Shown here in pieces: positions 10,100 to 18,665 of a DNA stretch of 33,035 nucleotides (within the stretch, counting starts at the first letter, position 1; the number at the start of each line of letters is the position of its first letter). Below the pieces are notes generated by a model. That model was not told the origin of the DNA and did not search any database. It saw nothing but the letters and a program-made list of their open reading frames with translations. This stretch comes from DAOVVL01 sp965603095 (lineage in GTDB: Bacteria > Pseudomonadota > Alphaproteobacteria > Rhodospirillales > Magnetovibrionaceae), in NCBI GenBank assembly GCA_965603095.1, contig CBFDBQ010000023.1, positions 1 through 33,035 on the forward strand, read 5' to 3'. A program made the position numbers and the translations under genes.

Positions 10100-11029
10100 T
10101 TAGTCCTTTTGCGCCAACCATAAAGTGACGCTCAAAGGGTTTCCTTTTAAGTGTACGGTTGCTTGCGAACGCATGCCTGCATTTGCAAACCATGCTTTTA
10201 CTTCCTTGTCCTCAAAACCCAATCTCAGGTGAGCATGATTTTCACGCAAATCCTCAACCCCATGGGGTGCAAGATCGGCAACCAACAAATGGCCACCGGG
10301 CTTTAATATTCGTGCGGCTTCAGCCACCGCTGCTTCGGGACGGTCCAAAAAATGCAGAACCTGATGACATGTTATGGCATCCAGACTGTCGCCATCAAAG
10401 GGCAGAGTATATATATCAGCCTGTCTTATTGAAACATTTGTAATGCCCGCTTTATCCATATTTGCGCGCGCCACCTGTAGCATTTCTGCGTTCAAATCGA
10501 TACCGGTGGCATGCGTTACCTTAGGCGCAAACATTTCTAACATTCGGCCCGTTCCGGTACCCATATCAAGCATTTGTTCAACGCCTGCCAGCGGTAAAAG
10601 TTTTTCTGCCGCCATGGCCACCGCATCTTCGTCCACATTTAACTGGGCCATACGGTCCCATTCCGGAGCATTGCGTTGAAAATAATCTTGCAGGGCCCTT
10701 ACCCGGGCGGATTTAATTTCATCCAAATGGGCGCGGTCTGTGGCGGCTATGGCATCGTCTTTTGGTAACAGGCTTAAAATAGAACGCGCACTTTCAGCCC
10801 CTACACCAGATTGCACCAGACGGTAAAACGCCCAACTGCCCTCGCTTAAACGTTCCAACAGGCCTGCCTTAGTCAATATTTTCAGATGACGTGAAAGCCG
10901 GGGCTGGCTTTGACCCAGAACACGGACAAGCTCGCTCACGCTTAGCTCACCGCCCACACCCAAAAGTGTCAAAAGACGCAATCTGGTGGGTTCTGCCACT
11001 GCCCTAAGGATTTCTACCGTATGTTCCAC
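10100..11029 (-). CDS. sahR: ArsR-family regulator fused to a SAM-methyltransferase-like domain, SahR type
   Basis: This 309-residue protein has two domains. Residues ~1-75 form an ArsR winged helix (recognition region SQPRLSRHLKILTKAGLLER). Residues ~115-305 form a class I methyltransferase fold with motif I MLDMGTGTGRML (DMGTGTG at 155-161), HQVLHFLDRPEAAVAEAARILKPGGHLLVADLAPHG following. This architecture is that of SahR, known in Proteobacteria as a repressor of SAM-cycle genes that responds to S-adenosylhomocysteine. No metal-binding Cys cluster is seen in the ArsR part. Being first in a transcript with metF and metH supports the role. A palindrome at 11076-11095 upstream of its start is the candidate autoregulatory operator. 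Alternative reading: an active methyltransferase with a DNA-binding domain. Confidence 0.82.
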   Translation of the reverse strand: MEHTVEILRAVAEPTRLRLLTLLGVGGELSVSELVRVLGQSQPRLSRHLKILTKAGLLERLSEGSWAFYRLVQSGVGAESARSILSLLPKDDAIAATDRAHLDEIKSARVRALQDYFQRNAPEWDRMAQLNVDEDAVAMAAEKLLPLAGVEQMLDMGTGTGRMLEMFAPKVTHATGIDLNAEMLQVARANMDKAGITNVSIRQADIYTLPFDGDSLDAITCHQVLHFLDRPEAAVAEAARILKPGGHLLVADLAPHGVEDLRENHAHLRLGFEDKEVKAWFANAGMRSQATVHLKGNPLSVTLWLAQKD

Positions 11030-11325
11030 AACAATTTATGCCCAAATTAAAAACTATATTGAAACTATAATAAGGATATAAGTATATCTTTATATGAAAT
11101 TCAAGGATTTTTTATATTATGGGCTAGATTATTCTCATAATTTTACTCAATATTGTTGCTTATTTACAACACATTCACTTTCCAATGTGGCAAACCCCTA
11201 TGACAACTAGTTTTTTATCTGTTGCTATGATATTTGAACTAGTGACTATGGACTGATGCGATTCTATAAGAAAACCCACCCTGATTAATATTTCAGGTCT
11301 AAGGGTTGTAGGGAGAGGCAAAAAA
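11030..11325. other. Divergent intergenic region sahR / mlaA
   Basis: This 296-base AT-rich stretch holds no supportable gene. It contains the operator candidate at 11076-11095. On the mlaA side, a possible leader hairpin has nested arms AACCC (11273-11277)/GGGTT (11303-11307) and CCTGA (11280-11284)/TCAGG (11293-11297). I could not place -35/-10 boxes with confidence for either gene. Confidence 0.6.
11076..11095. promoter_or_regulatory. Candidate SahR operator
   Basis: A 20-base imperfect palindrome with perfect outer arms ATATAA (11076-11081) and TTATAT (11090-11095). Eight of ten base pairs match across the dyad. It sits 46 bases upstream of the sahR start in the divergent sahR/mlaA region. 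The size and AT-rich symmetry suit an ArsR-type dimer. A second, overlapping symmetry is GATATA-AG-TATATC at 11075-11088. The assignment to SahR is by position. Confidence 0.55.
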
Positions 11326-12228
11326 TTGCTTATCAAAGATACTGAAGCAAAAAATATTGAAACTCTAGAGCGCCACGCACATACGGCCAATAGGCCTATG
11401 CTTAGACCTGTGCGAACATTGGTGCGTGTGAGTGCGGTTCTGGCCCTTTCGGCGTTTCTGTGGGGCTGTGCGGCAGGATCTGCCAGCATGGACCCGGAAA
11501 CCAGAGCAGAACAGATAGAAGCCAATGACCCCCTAGAGCCCGTAAACAGAGTTATTTTTCAGGTAAACCGGGGTCTTGATACATGGTTCTTACGGCCAGC
11601 GGCCACATTTTACCGGGCCATGCTACCGCCACAGGTACAAACAGCATTTAGCAATTTCCTAGATAACCTAAGCTCGCCAGTGGTCTTGCTTAACGATATT
11701 TTGCAGGGTGACGGCGATCGCGCCACAAACACCCTTGCCCGCTTTGCCATAAACACAACCATCGGCATTGGTGGTATTTTTGATATGGCAACCGATATGG
11801 GCTACCCCGATCATTCCGAAGATTTTGGCCAGACACTAGGCGTGTGGGGCATAGACGAAGGTCCGTTTATCATGCTGCCAATATTTGGCCCATCCAACCC
11901 CCGCGATACGGTGGGGCTGGTTGCCGATTATTTCACCGACCCCATTACCAACTGGGCCATCAATACCGATAGGCGCTGGGTTAATCCAACCCGCACTGGG
12001 TCCGAGAGTGTAGATTTTAGGGCGCGTAACATGGAAGAAATTGATGACACCGAGCGCACATCAATTGATTACTATGCCACCGTCAGAAGCCTATATCGCC
12101 AACATCGCAGAGATCAAATAAGAAATGGTGAGCCCAATTCCATGCCAACTATTTCCGGTATACCCGCCATGGACGATATGGAAGACCCAGACGGTGAAAA
12201 CACCAGCGCCAGCGCAACCCGTAATTAA
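11326..12228 (+). CDS. mlaA: MlaA (VacJ) family outer-membrane lipoprotein
   Basis: MlaA removes mislocalised phospholipid from the outer leaflet of the outer membrane and passes it to the periplasmic Mla pathway. The signal segment VRTLVRVSAVLALSAFLWGC ends in a lipobox whose Cys would be lipidated. The mature part shows the family core: DPLEPVNRVIFQVNRGLD, FLDNLSSPVVLLNDILQGD, RFAINTTIGIGGIFDMA, DFGQTLGVWG and LPIFGPSNPRDTVGL. Two starts compete. TTG 11326 has a strong GGGAGAGG Shine-Dalgarno seven bases upstream but gives a long n-region. ATG 11398 gives a textbook signal peptide but has no clear ribosome site. No other Mla genes are in the window. Confidence 0.93.
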   Translation: MLIKDTEAKNIETLERHAHTANRPMLRPVRTLVRVSAVLALSAFLWGCAAGSASMDPETRAEQIEANDPLEPVNRVIFQVNRGLDTWFLRPAATFYRAMLPPQVQTAFSNFLDNLSSPVVLLNDILQGDGDRATNTLARFAINTTIGIGGIFDMATDMGYPDHSEDFGQTLGVWGIDEGPFIMLPIFGPSNPRDTVGLVADYFTDPITNWAINTDRRWVNPTRTGSESVDFRARNMEEIDDTERTSIDYYATVRSLYRQHRRDQIRNGEPNSMPTISGIPAMDDMEDPDGENTSASATRN

Positions 12229-12272
12229 TTTTGCCAGACTCTAGTTTTGCTAGGCCCTAATTTTAATAGGCC

Positions 12273-12764
12273 CTATATGTCGAAACGACCCTGCTCGACA
12301 TTTTTGTCTAATTTTTCTGCTTCAATGACCCGACCATTCATAACGCCATAAATGCCTTGGGGCATAACCTGAGCAGCGATAATTGCACCGCCCAAATTAA
12401 ACGGCCCATCTGAAAAACTTAACGAGTGTGGGCGCATGGCACCTGTAAACACCACGGTCTTTCCAGTAATGCGCGATGATACCCAACGGGCGCTTTGGCC
12501 CATTGTTCCGGTCCCATGGGTGACAACAACCGCCTTTTCAGGTGCTGAATTAATGGCTTCAACGATGGAGTTGCGATCAGCATCTTCGAAATCAATGCTG
12601 TCTTTCAGCATAATTTGTTGAACGTGGGTAAAGTGGCATTTCCCAAACGATAGAATATCGGGAATTTGTGTATGACCATCTTTCGCAAAAGTCAGCGCCT
12701 CTGTCGCGGGGTCATGAATTTTATCTATGGTTCCGCCTGTTACAATGATCCGCACATCTTTCAT
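12273..12764 (-). CDS. Short single-domain asparaginase-like protein
   Basis: Starting at ATG 12764 (GAAGGA upstream), this is 163 residues, covering only the N-terminal asparaginase domain, whereas type I/II asparaginases have ~330. VTGGTIDKI carries the first catalytic Thr. VVVTHGTGTMGQSARW matches the second catalytic loop, but the usual TDT reads TGT, so the catalytic Asp is Gly. The Lys of GKTVVFTGAMRP and the family stretch FSDGPFNLGGA are present. Single-domain homologues are common in Proteobacteria and their substrate is unclear. The gene follows ettA by 43 bases on the same strand. A longer upstream reading to 12980 runs antiparallel to nothing but overlaps ettA and lacks similarity, so it was not used. 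Activity is uncertain. Confidence 0.82.
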   Translation of the reverse strand: MKDVRIIVTGGTIDKIHDPATEALTFAKDGHTQIPDILSFGKCHFTHVQQIMLKDSIDFEDADRNSIVEAINSAPEKAVVVTHGTGTMGQSARWVSSRITGKTVVFTGAMRPHSLSFSDGPFNLGGAIIAAQVMPQGIYGVMNGRVIEAEKLDKNVEQGRFDI

Positions 12765-12807
12765 CAACGCACATCCTTCATCAACATTGTATCTTTTCTG
12801 GCAATAA

Positions 12808-14487
12808 CTACCGTGTAAGCGGCTTGTACTGGATGCGATGTGGTTGGTCGGCACCGTCGCCAAGGCGTTTTTTCTTATCAGCCTCGTAGTCTTCGTAATT
12901 GCCTTCAAACCACACAACCTCAGAATTACCCTCAAACGCCAAAATATGTGTGGCGATACGATCAAGGAACCAACGATCATGGGAAATAATTACCGCGCAA
13001 CCGGCAAAATCATAAAGCGCTTCTTCCAATGCGCGAAGAGTATCAACATCAAGATCATTGGTTGGTTCATCCAACAGCAAAACGTTGGCACCAGTTAGTA
13101 GCATTTTGGCCAAATGAACCCGGTTGCGTTCACCGCCTGAAAGCTGGCCAACCTTTTTTTGTTGATCGCCGCTTTTGAAATTAAACCATGAAACATAGGC
13201 ACGGCTTTGAATTTCTTTTTTGCCAACCTCTAGTATATCAAGCCCGCCCGATATTTCTTCCCAAACGTTTTTATTGTTATCTAAAGATTCGCGTGATTGA
13301 TCCACATAACCAAGCTTGACCGTATCGCCAAGGTTGAGCTTGCCGCAATCTGGCTGTTCCTGTTCGGTAATCATGCGGAACAATGTGGTTTTACCGGCAC
13401 CGTTGGGGCCAATAATTCCAACAATGCCGCCCGGTGGCAATTTAAAGGAAAGGTCGTCTATCAGCAGCCTATCGCCGAAAGCCTTGTTCAGGTGTTCGGC
13501 CTCTATCACCAAATCGCCCAAACGGGGGCCAGCGGGAATTGATATCTGCGATGCGCCAATGCGCTTTTCCTTGTCCTTGGCCAATAATTCATCATAGGAC
13601 GAAATACGGGCCTTGGATTTTGCATGGCGCGCTTTTGGTGACTGGCGTATCCATTCCAGTTCATGTTTAAGGGTTCTTTGGCGTGATGTTTCTTCTTTTT
13701 CTTCGTGGGCTAGGCGTTTTTCTTGTTGTTCTAGCCATGATGAATAATTTCCTTCGTATGGAATACCATTGCCGCGATCGAGTTCTAAAATCCATCCGGT
13801 TACGTTATCTAGGAAATAACGGTCATGGGTAACAATCATGACGGTTCCAGCGTATTCTTCCAGGTGGCGTTCCAGCCAAGCAACCGATTCAGCATCTAGA
13901 TGGTTGGTTGGTTCATCCAACAGCAACAGGTCAGGTTTTTGCAAAAGCAAGCGGGCCAGCGCAATTCTACGTTTTTCACCACCCGATAGCTTTGCGACCT
14001 CCCCATCAAATGGTGGGCAACGAAGGGCGTCCATTGCTATTTCAATGGTGCGTTCGAACTCCCAACCATTTTGCGAATCGATTTTTTCCTGAAGATCGCC
14101 TTGCTCTTCCAGCAATGCGGTCATTTCATCGTCTTCCATGGGTTCAGCAAATTTCATGGAAATTTCATTAAAGCGGTCAAGGTTGTCTTTAACCTCGCCC
14201 AGGCCTTCCATCACGTTTTCGCCTACGGTTTTGCTTTCATCAAGCTGAGGTTCCTGCTCTAGGTAGCCAACCTTTACCCCATCGGCCGCCCATGCTTCGC
14301 CGACATAATCTTTTTCTATGCCAGCCATAATTTTAAGCAGTGTTGATTTACCGGCACCGTTATGGCCGAGCACACCAATTTTGACGCCGGGAAGAAAAGA
14401 CAAGGTTACATTGTTAAGGACTTCGCGCCCACCGGGATAGGACTTGCCCAACCCCTTCATCACATAAATATACTGGTAAGACGCCAT
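12808..14487 (-). CDS. ettA: Energy-dependent translational throttle protein EttA (ABC-F)
   Basis: A 559-residue soluble protein with two ABC domains and no membrane segment. The first has Walker A GHNGAGKS, signature LSGGEKRRIALARLLL and Walker B LLLDEPTNHLD. The second has Walker A GPNGAGKT, LSGGERNRVHLAKMLL and LLLDEPTNDLD. The arm insert sits in ABC1, and the linker with RTLKHELEWIRQSPKARHAKSKARI is the P-site tRNA interaction motif of EttA. EttA binds the ribosomal E site and gates elongation according to ATP/ADP. The start ATG 14487 was preferred to the upstream ATG 14502 because a GGAG ribosome site lies inside that upstream stretch at suitable spacing, and MASYQYIYVMKG is the usual family N-terminus. 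Confidence 0.96.
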   Translation of the reverse strand: MASYQYIYVMKGLGKSYPGGREVLNNVTLSFLPGVKIGVLGHNGAGKSTLLKIMAGIEKDYVGEAWAADGVKVGYLEQEPQLDESKTVGENVMEGLGEVKDNLDRFNEISMKFAEPMEDDEMTALLEEQGDLQEKIDSQNGWEFERTIEIAMDALRCPPFDGEVAKLSGGEKRRIALARLLLQKPDLLLLDEPTNHLDAESVAWLERHLEEYAGTVMIVTHDRYFLDNVTGWILELDRGNGIPYEGNYSSWLEQQEKRLAHEEKEETSRQRTLKHELEWIRQSPKARHAKSKARISSYDELLAKDKEKRIGASQISIPAGPRLGDLVIEAEHLNKAFGDRLLIDDLSFKLPPGGIVGIIGPNGAGKTTLFRMITEQEQPDCGKLNLGDTVKLGYVDQSRESLDNNKNVWEEISGGLDILEVGKKEIQSRAYVSWFNFKSGDQQKKVGQLSGGERNRVHLAKMLLTGANVLLLDEPTNDLDVDTLRALEEALYDFAGCAVIISHDRWFLDRIATHILAFEGNSEVVWFEGNYEDYEADKKKRLGDGADQPHRIQYKPLTR

Positions 14488-14566
14488 TGTTGGGTGCTCC
14501 ATAAACTAAAAAAATACTTAGGTGGTTATTTAGCCCATCAACGGGGTTGCTTGCAATGGCCAGCTA

Positions 14567-16018
14567 TTATTGAGGGCGTTCTGTGGTTTTTGAAAGGCTG
14601 TCATGAACCAAAAGATGTATTCCCTCAAGGCTTTTAAGGGCATTTTTTAGTTTACCCAAATGCCACGGCGTAAGCCTTTTCGGATTAACCCAGCTAGAGG
14701 GTTCATGCCCTTCTTTAATGTCGGCTATTTGTTGCTTGAGAATTATATCCTGTATTAGTTCATGGGATTCCATCAAATTCATGGCATCGCCGCCAACCAG
14801 AACTTCATCATCAACCAAGTAATTAAAGCGGGTACGGGTTGATGTGGCGTCCACTCCATGTTGCAACGCCATAATACGTGCACCGCTTATTACCGGCAGG
14901 ATGCCTTTTAATTTAAGGTCAATTCTGCCATCTGTTGTTTTGATGCGCCCAAACAGACCAATGGGGGCGGAATAATTTGAAAATGAACTCCCAAGTGTGC
15001 TTAAAAATACAATGGACGACCCTGCGGTTGCCAAAGCATTGGCGCGAAGGCGGTCAGCCAATTCCATATCGCCAGCAACAGCAACAAAATCGAAAAAAAT
15101 ATCAATCATAAGCAACGCATCAGGGTTTTTACTTCTCACCCATTTTGATATTTCTTCCTTCCACCCATCAAGGTTTCTTCGCCATTTGGGATTGGATGCC
15201 ATTACGCCACCTTTGCAAAATGGTATGCCGGCATCATCAAGAAGCTTGCTCATATGGGTTGCGGCACCCGCAAACCATTCATCGTCGGCATCTGTTCCGC
15301 GGTGAACCAAGGCATTGTCTTGGTCGGGCTTGAGCATGCTTTCACAACGCCCACCTGAACCCAAAACCAACAAGGTCGCTGGTGCCGGTTGCGGGCCAGC
15401 GCCCGACGTTTCCATATGACGAACCGCCATTTCCCATGCCCGGCGCGTCATGTCGCAATATACAGCGCTTATCACGCACGAAACATCAAGCGCGCTTACA
15501 TTTTCGGCCAACAGTTTTTCTGCCAACACGGGCAATTGTTCGCGAACATGACCAAGGTCATTTGCATCACTGGCGTCTGATAATTCATCATTAATGCTAA
15601 GTATATTTCCGGCGCGTATTTTTAATAATGCACGGGATGTGAGCATACCAACCGCACGGCCAAAGCCATCAACCACAACCAAATGCCTAAGGTCGCGTCG
15701 TTCCATCCGACCCATGGCAACAAACATATAAACGTCTTCGACAATTGTGATTACCGGGGCAGACATTATATCGCCAACCGCGCCGCCGCCGACATTAATG
15801 GAAAACGCCCTGACCATATCGCGTTCGGTGACTATGCCAATGGGTTTGCCCTCCCCATCTACCGCCACCAACGAGCTAATACCAAGGCGAGTCATCTGCC
15901 CTGCGGCTTCGACCACCGGGGTTTTGGTGCTAACGGTGGCAAGGGGGGCGCGCATTATATCGGCCACCCGGTGGCGATAGGGAAAACTGTCTATGCGGCT
16001 TAGGTGTTCGTTCGCCAT
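14567..16018 (-). CDS. CBS-domain protein with DUF294 putative nucleotidyltransferase
   Basis: A 483-residue cytosolic protein. Two CBS repeats (about 18-70 and 83-135) likely bind an adenosine nucleotide. They are followed by a GlnD-like nucleotidyltransferase domain with GSGGRCE at 220-226 and acidic residues D232 and D234, then a DUF294 C-terminal substrate-binding domain. Such proteins are thought to be signalling enzymes; the modified partner is not known. In many Proteobacteria the gene sits with a DUF4212/sodium:solute symporter pair and a DnaQ-like exonuclease, and both are found here at 16525-18665 and 19663-20592. This suggests a role in controlling solute uptake. It lies 89 bases after the YggT-like gene. 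Confidence 0.88.
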   Translation of the reverse strand: MANEHLSRIDSFPYRHRVADIMRAPLATVSTKTPVVEAAGQMTRLGISSLVAVDGEGKPIGIVTERDMVRAFSINVGGGAVGDIMSAPVITIVEDVYMFVAMGRMERRDLRHLVVVDGFGRAVGMLTSRALLKIRAGNILSINDELSDASDANDLGHVREQLPVLAEKLLAENVSALDVSCVISAVYCDMTRRAWEMAVRHMETSGAGPQPAPATLLVLGSGGRCESMLKPDQDNALVHRGTDADDEWFAGAATHMSKLLDDAGIPFCKGGVMASNPKWRRNLDGWKEEISKWVRSKNPDALLMIDIFFDFVAVAGDMELADRLRANALATAGSSIVFLSTLGSSFSNYSAPIGLFGRIKTTDGRIDLKLKGILPVISGARIMALQHGVDATSTRTRFNYLVDDEVLVGGDAMNLMESHELIQDIILKQQIADIKEGHEPSSWVNPKRLTPWHLGKLKNALKSLEGIHLLVHDSLSKTTERPQ

Positions 16019-16072
16019 GTGCTGGTAGCCCCTTAAATTATACCTGCAAGGGTACTATCAGGGACGGCTATC

Positions 16073-16090
16073 GGCAAGGATGGCCTTGCC
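16073..16090. terminator. Hairpin between YggT-like gene and CBS-DUF294 gene
   Basis: Perfect 7-bp stem GGCAAGG (16073-16079)/CCTTGCC (16084-16090) with a 4-base loop, 18 bases after the YggT-like stop on the minus strand. No T-run follows, so it may be a transcript-stability or pausing element rather than an intrinsic terminator. Confidence 0.35.
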
Positions 16091-16107
16091 CGAATATGCA
16101 TACGGTC

Positions 16108-16455
16108 TTATTTGTTGCCGGTTTGATAAATGAAGCTGGCTATTTCGCTTTCTAATGGGAATGACAGCATACCCATTACCTCATAGCCAAGAAGAATCGG
16201 CATAATATAAAAACGAAACATGAAAAAGAACCAAGCAATATAAAGCGGGACCACCGGACGTATTAAAAATGACGGAGTGATTTTGTCAAAAAGATGCAAT
16301 AACGGATTAGTCGCTCGCACCCACGCCTTCATAAAGAAAAATTCTGAATTTTCAGGTAAGAAAATGTTCATGGCCGATCTGCCAATAAGGGTCCACATGA
16401 TAATGCCCAAGGCATAATCAATAATTATTACCCAAATAGGGAATGCTGGATCCAA
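16108..16455 (-). CDS. Small membrane protein, YggT-like
   Basis: Starts at TTG 16455 with AGGAG seven bases upstream. The 115-residue product has about three hydrophobic stretches: an N-terminal one (FPIWVIIIDYALGIIMWTLIG), a middle helix around PVVPLYIAWFFFMFRFYIMP, and a shorter C-terminal one. WVRATNPLLHLFDKITPSFLIRPVVPL resembles the NPLL...P.R.I.P core of YggT proteins, which have been linked to membrane and osmotic functions. It is downstream of a strong terminator following the symporter gene, so it may be expressed by read-through or its own promoter. Function is not known. Confidence 0.68.
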   Translation of the reverse strand: MDPAFPIWVIIIDYALGIIMWTLIGRSAMNIFLPENSEFFFMKAWVRATNPLLHLFDKITPSFLIRPVVPLYIAWFFFMFRFYIMPILLGYEVMGMLSFPLESEIASFIYQTGNK

Positions 16456-16471
16456 CGCTTTTCTCCTGAAA

Positions 16472-16510
16472 ATAAAAAAATAGGGGCGGAACCGAAGCTC
16501 CGCCCCTATT
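16472..16510 (-). terminator. Rho-independent terminator of the symporter gene
   Basis: A perfect 12-bp stem, AATAGGGGCGGA (16479-16490) with TCCGCCCCTATT (16499-16510), and an 8-base loop. On the minus strand it is followed by seven T residues (16472-16478). It lies 14 bases after the symporter stop codon and ends just before the ribosome site of the YggT-like gene. Confidence 0.93.
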
Positions 16511-16524
16511 GTAGATTAAGTGAA

Positions 16525-18339
16525 TTAGTGCTTAGCAGAAAGCACTGTTTCACCGGTTGGGATACGCATATCGTCAACCATGGCCTGAGTTTCTGCATCA
16601 GGCTCCTTGGTCATCAGAGATACAACAATCATCGTTACTAGGCTTACCGGCATGCCGATAATACCAAAGCGAAGATGATCAATACCCATCCATACGTCCA
16701 TTCCGCCCCATTTGATGGCGTATAGATATGCTGCCCCGGAGAAGAACCCGAAGAACATACCTGCAAGCGCACCAGGACGGTTAGCCCGTTTCCACCAGAT
16801 GCCAAGCACCAGAGGGAAGAACAGGCCAGAACAGGCAAAATCAAACGCCCATGCAACCGCACCAAGGATACTAGTCAGCTTGAGACTGGCAACAAAGGCA
16901 CCAGCGGCACCAATGCCCAATAGAAGGACACGAGCAACAATCAAACGTTTCTTGGTGTCAGCAGTCGGATCGATCATTTTGTAGTAAAGATCGTGCGACA
17001 AGGCGTTAGCAATAGCCAGCAATAGGCCATCAGCCGTTGACATGGCAGCAGCCATACCACCAGCAGCCACCAGACCAGAGATAACATACGGCAATCCGGC
17101 AATTTCCGGGGTCGCCAGCACAACGATGCCAGAGCGCATGAAGAACTCGTTAATCTGAAGGATACCATCACCATTGCTGTCAGACAGTGCAATCATGCCC
17201 ACGTTAGACCAGTTCTTGATCCATTCAAGCGCCTGAACATCGACAAATGCCTTGCCAATAATACCCGTTGCAAGGTTAGGATCGAGAAGTTGTAGCTTGG
17301 TAAACGTAGCAAGTGCAGGTGCCGTGAAATACAGCAAGAAAATGAACAGTAGCGAAAATGCCACAGATTTACGCGCATCACGCACCGACGGGGTTGTGAA
17401 GTAACGCATAAGAATGTGCGGCAATGACGCAGTACCGGCCATCATGCAAAGTACCAGTGTGGCAAATTTCCACTTAGCCATTACCGTATCGGCAGCAACC
17501 GAGTGCAAACCGGTCAACGCTTTAAGTCCGGCAAAAGTTTCTGTCGGCATATTTACGCCAACACCCCACATGACTTCAAGCTCGGTCAAACGTGCAACCG
17601 CATCGCCGTAGGAAAACTGTGGAATTGCGCCAAAGCCCTGTTTGTTAGACATCCAAACAACTGGAACGATGTAGGCAATAATAAGCACGATATATTGTGC
17701 CACCTGTGTCCAGGTAACAGCGCGCATACCGCCAAGCATGGAGCAAAGCAAAATGCCTGAAAGCCCGAACCACACGCCCACTTCAAAGGGAATTTGCAGC
17801 GCACGAGCAGCAATGGTGCCAGTAGCGTTAATTTGCGCCGTCACATAAGTAAATGACGCAACCGCCAGCACAATAACCGCCATAAGGCGAGCAAGGTTTC
17901 CGCCGTAGCGTGTTCCGATATAATCGGGAACGGTGTAGCAACCAAATTTGCGAAGGTATGGTGCCATTAGCGAAGCGACGAGGATATACCCGCCAGTCCA
18001 ACCAACAACAAATGCTAGGTAGCCGTGGCCACCAAAGTAAATGCCGCCAGCCATGGCAACAAAAGATGCGCCAGACATCCAATCAGCCGCAGTTGCCATA
18101 CCGTTAAATACAGCAGGAACCTGACGACCAGCCACATAATATGCATCAACCTGCATGGTACGTGACAACCAGCCAATGCCAGCATAGATGAAGATGGTAA
18201 AGGCCACAAACAAAACGCCGATAGCTTCTGCGCTAACGCCCATTTGTTCGAGGACTGCCATCAAGGCAACAAATATTATAAACCCGCCGGTATACATACC
18301 GTAAATCTTTGGCAGGTTATCGATGAATGCACTCTTCAT
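16525..18339 (-). CDS. Sodium:solute symporter family protein (large subunit of DUF4212-associated SSS transporter)
   Basis: A 604-residue inner-membrane protein with about 13 hydrophobic helices. The N-terminal part has GWLSRTMQVDAYYVAGRQVPAVFNGMATAADWMSGASFVAMAGGIY, the core of the solute:sodium symporter family that includes ActP and PutP. GLVAAGGMAAAMSTADGLLLAIANALSHDLYYKM is the conserved later helix carrying Na+-site Ser/Thr residues. The subgroup with a small DUF4212 partner is usually annotated as cation/acetate-like symporter, but the substrate cannot be fixed here. The DUF4212 gene ends 59 bases upstream and the transcript should end at the terminator at 16472-16510. The start at ATG 18339 has a GGAGAG ribosome site. 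Confidence 0.93.
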   Translation of the reverse strand: MKSAFIDNLPKIYGMYTGGFIIFVALMAVLEQMGVSAEAIGVLFVAFTIFIYAGIGWLSRTMQVDAYYVAGRQVPAVFNGMATAADWMSGASFVAMAGGIYFGGHGYLAFVVGWTGGYILVASLMAPYLRKFGCYTVPDYIGTRYGGNLARLMAVIVLAVASFTYVTAQINATGTIAARALQIPFEVGVWFGLSGILLCSMLGGMRAVTWTQVAQYIVLIIAYIVPVVWMSNKQGFGAIPQFSYGDAVARLTELEVMWGVGVNMPTETFAGLKALTGLHSVAADTVMAKWKFATLVLCMMAGTASLPHILMRYFTTPSVRDARKSVAFSLLFIFLLYFTAPALATFTKLQLLDPNLATGIIGKAFVDVQALEWIKNWSNVGMIALSDSNGDGILQINEFFMRSGIVVLATPEIAGLPYVISGLVAAGGMAAAMSTADGLLLAIANALSHDLYYKMIDPTADTKKRLIVARVLLLGIGAAGAFVASLKLTSILGAVAWAFDFACSGLFFPLVLGIWWKRANRPGALAGMFFGFFSGAAYLYAIKWGGMDVWMGIDHLRFGIIGMPVSLVTMIVVSLMTKEPDAETQAMVDDMRIPTGETVLSAKH

Positions 18340-18398
18340 GATTCTCTCCTAAATATTTCACTATTCCTTGGGCCCTTAATACTCTTGGGGCCCTTGGG

Positions 18399-18665
18399 CT
18401 ATTCGCTTTCGGCAACGCCAAATTCTTCGTCGATTTTATTCTGGGCATAAGCAAGCCAAAAAATAATAACAACGAAAGCAATAAGCGATCCTTGCGCGGC
18501 CATATAGAAACCGAGCGGGAAGCCAATGAATGTGAATGAGTTGAGGTCACTGGCAAACCAGTGAACAACAAATGAGAAGACAAACCAAAGAGCCAGCACC
18601 GTAAAAGTTAGGCTTCTGGTTTTGGCCCAGTGCGCGGCGCGCACTTCGGGTGTAATACCTGACAT
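18399..18665 (-). CDS. Sodium/substrate symporter small subunit (DUF4212)
   Basis: An 88-residue membrane protein with two helices (FTVLALWFVFSFVVHWF and GFYMAAQGSLIAFVVIIFWLAYA). It ends with an acidic tail, AQNKIDEEFGVAESE. This is the DUF4212 pattern found directly ahead of SSS symporter genes, where it is regarded as a small subunit. ATG 18665 was chosen because GGGGAG lies nine bases upstream and MSGITPEVRAAHW is the usual family start. An in-frame extension to 18722 adds a Cys/Arg-rich stretch without similarity. It heads the symporter transcript, and the divergent region upstream carries an inverted repeat (18838-18862). Confidence 0.9.
   Translation of the reverse strand: MSGITPEVRAAHWAKTRSLTFTVLALWFVFSFVVHWFASDLNSFTFIGFPLGFYMAAQGSLIAFVVIIFWLAYAQNKIDEEFGVAESE

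Noticed and set aside
12251..12275. Direct repeat TAGGCCCTA x2, also near-palindromic
   Set aside because: Central C-C mismatch and no T-run on either strand make it a poor terminator; it may be chance in a short convergent gap.
12765..12980. Upstream extension of the asparaginase-like ORF
   Set aside because: It overlaps the 3' end of ettA and lacks similarity; ATG 12764 has a good ribosome site and fits the family start.
18360..18398. GGGCCC-rich repeats between the DUF4212 and symporter genes
   Set aside because: The 6-bp self-pairing is weak and the two genes are usually cotranscribed; not called as a terminator.
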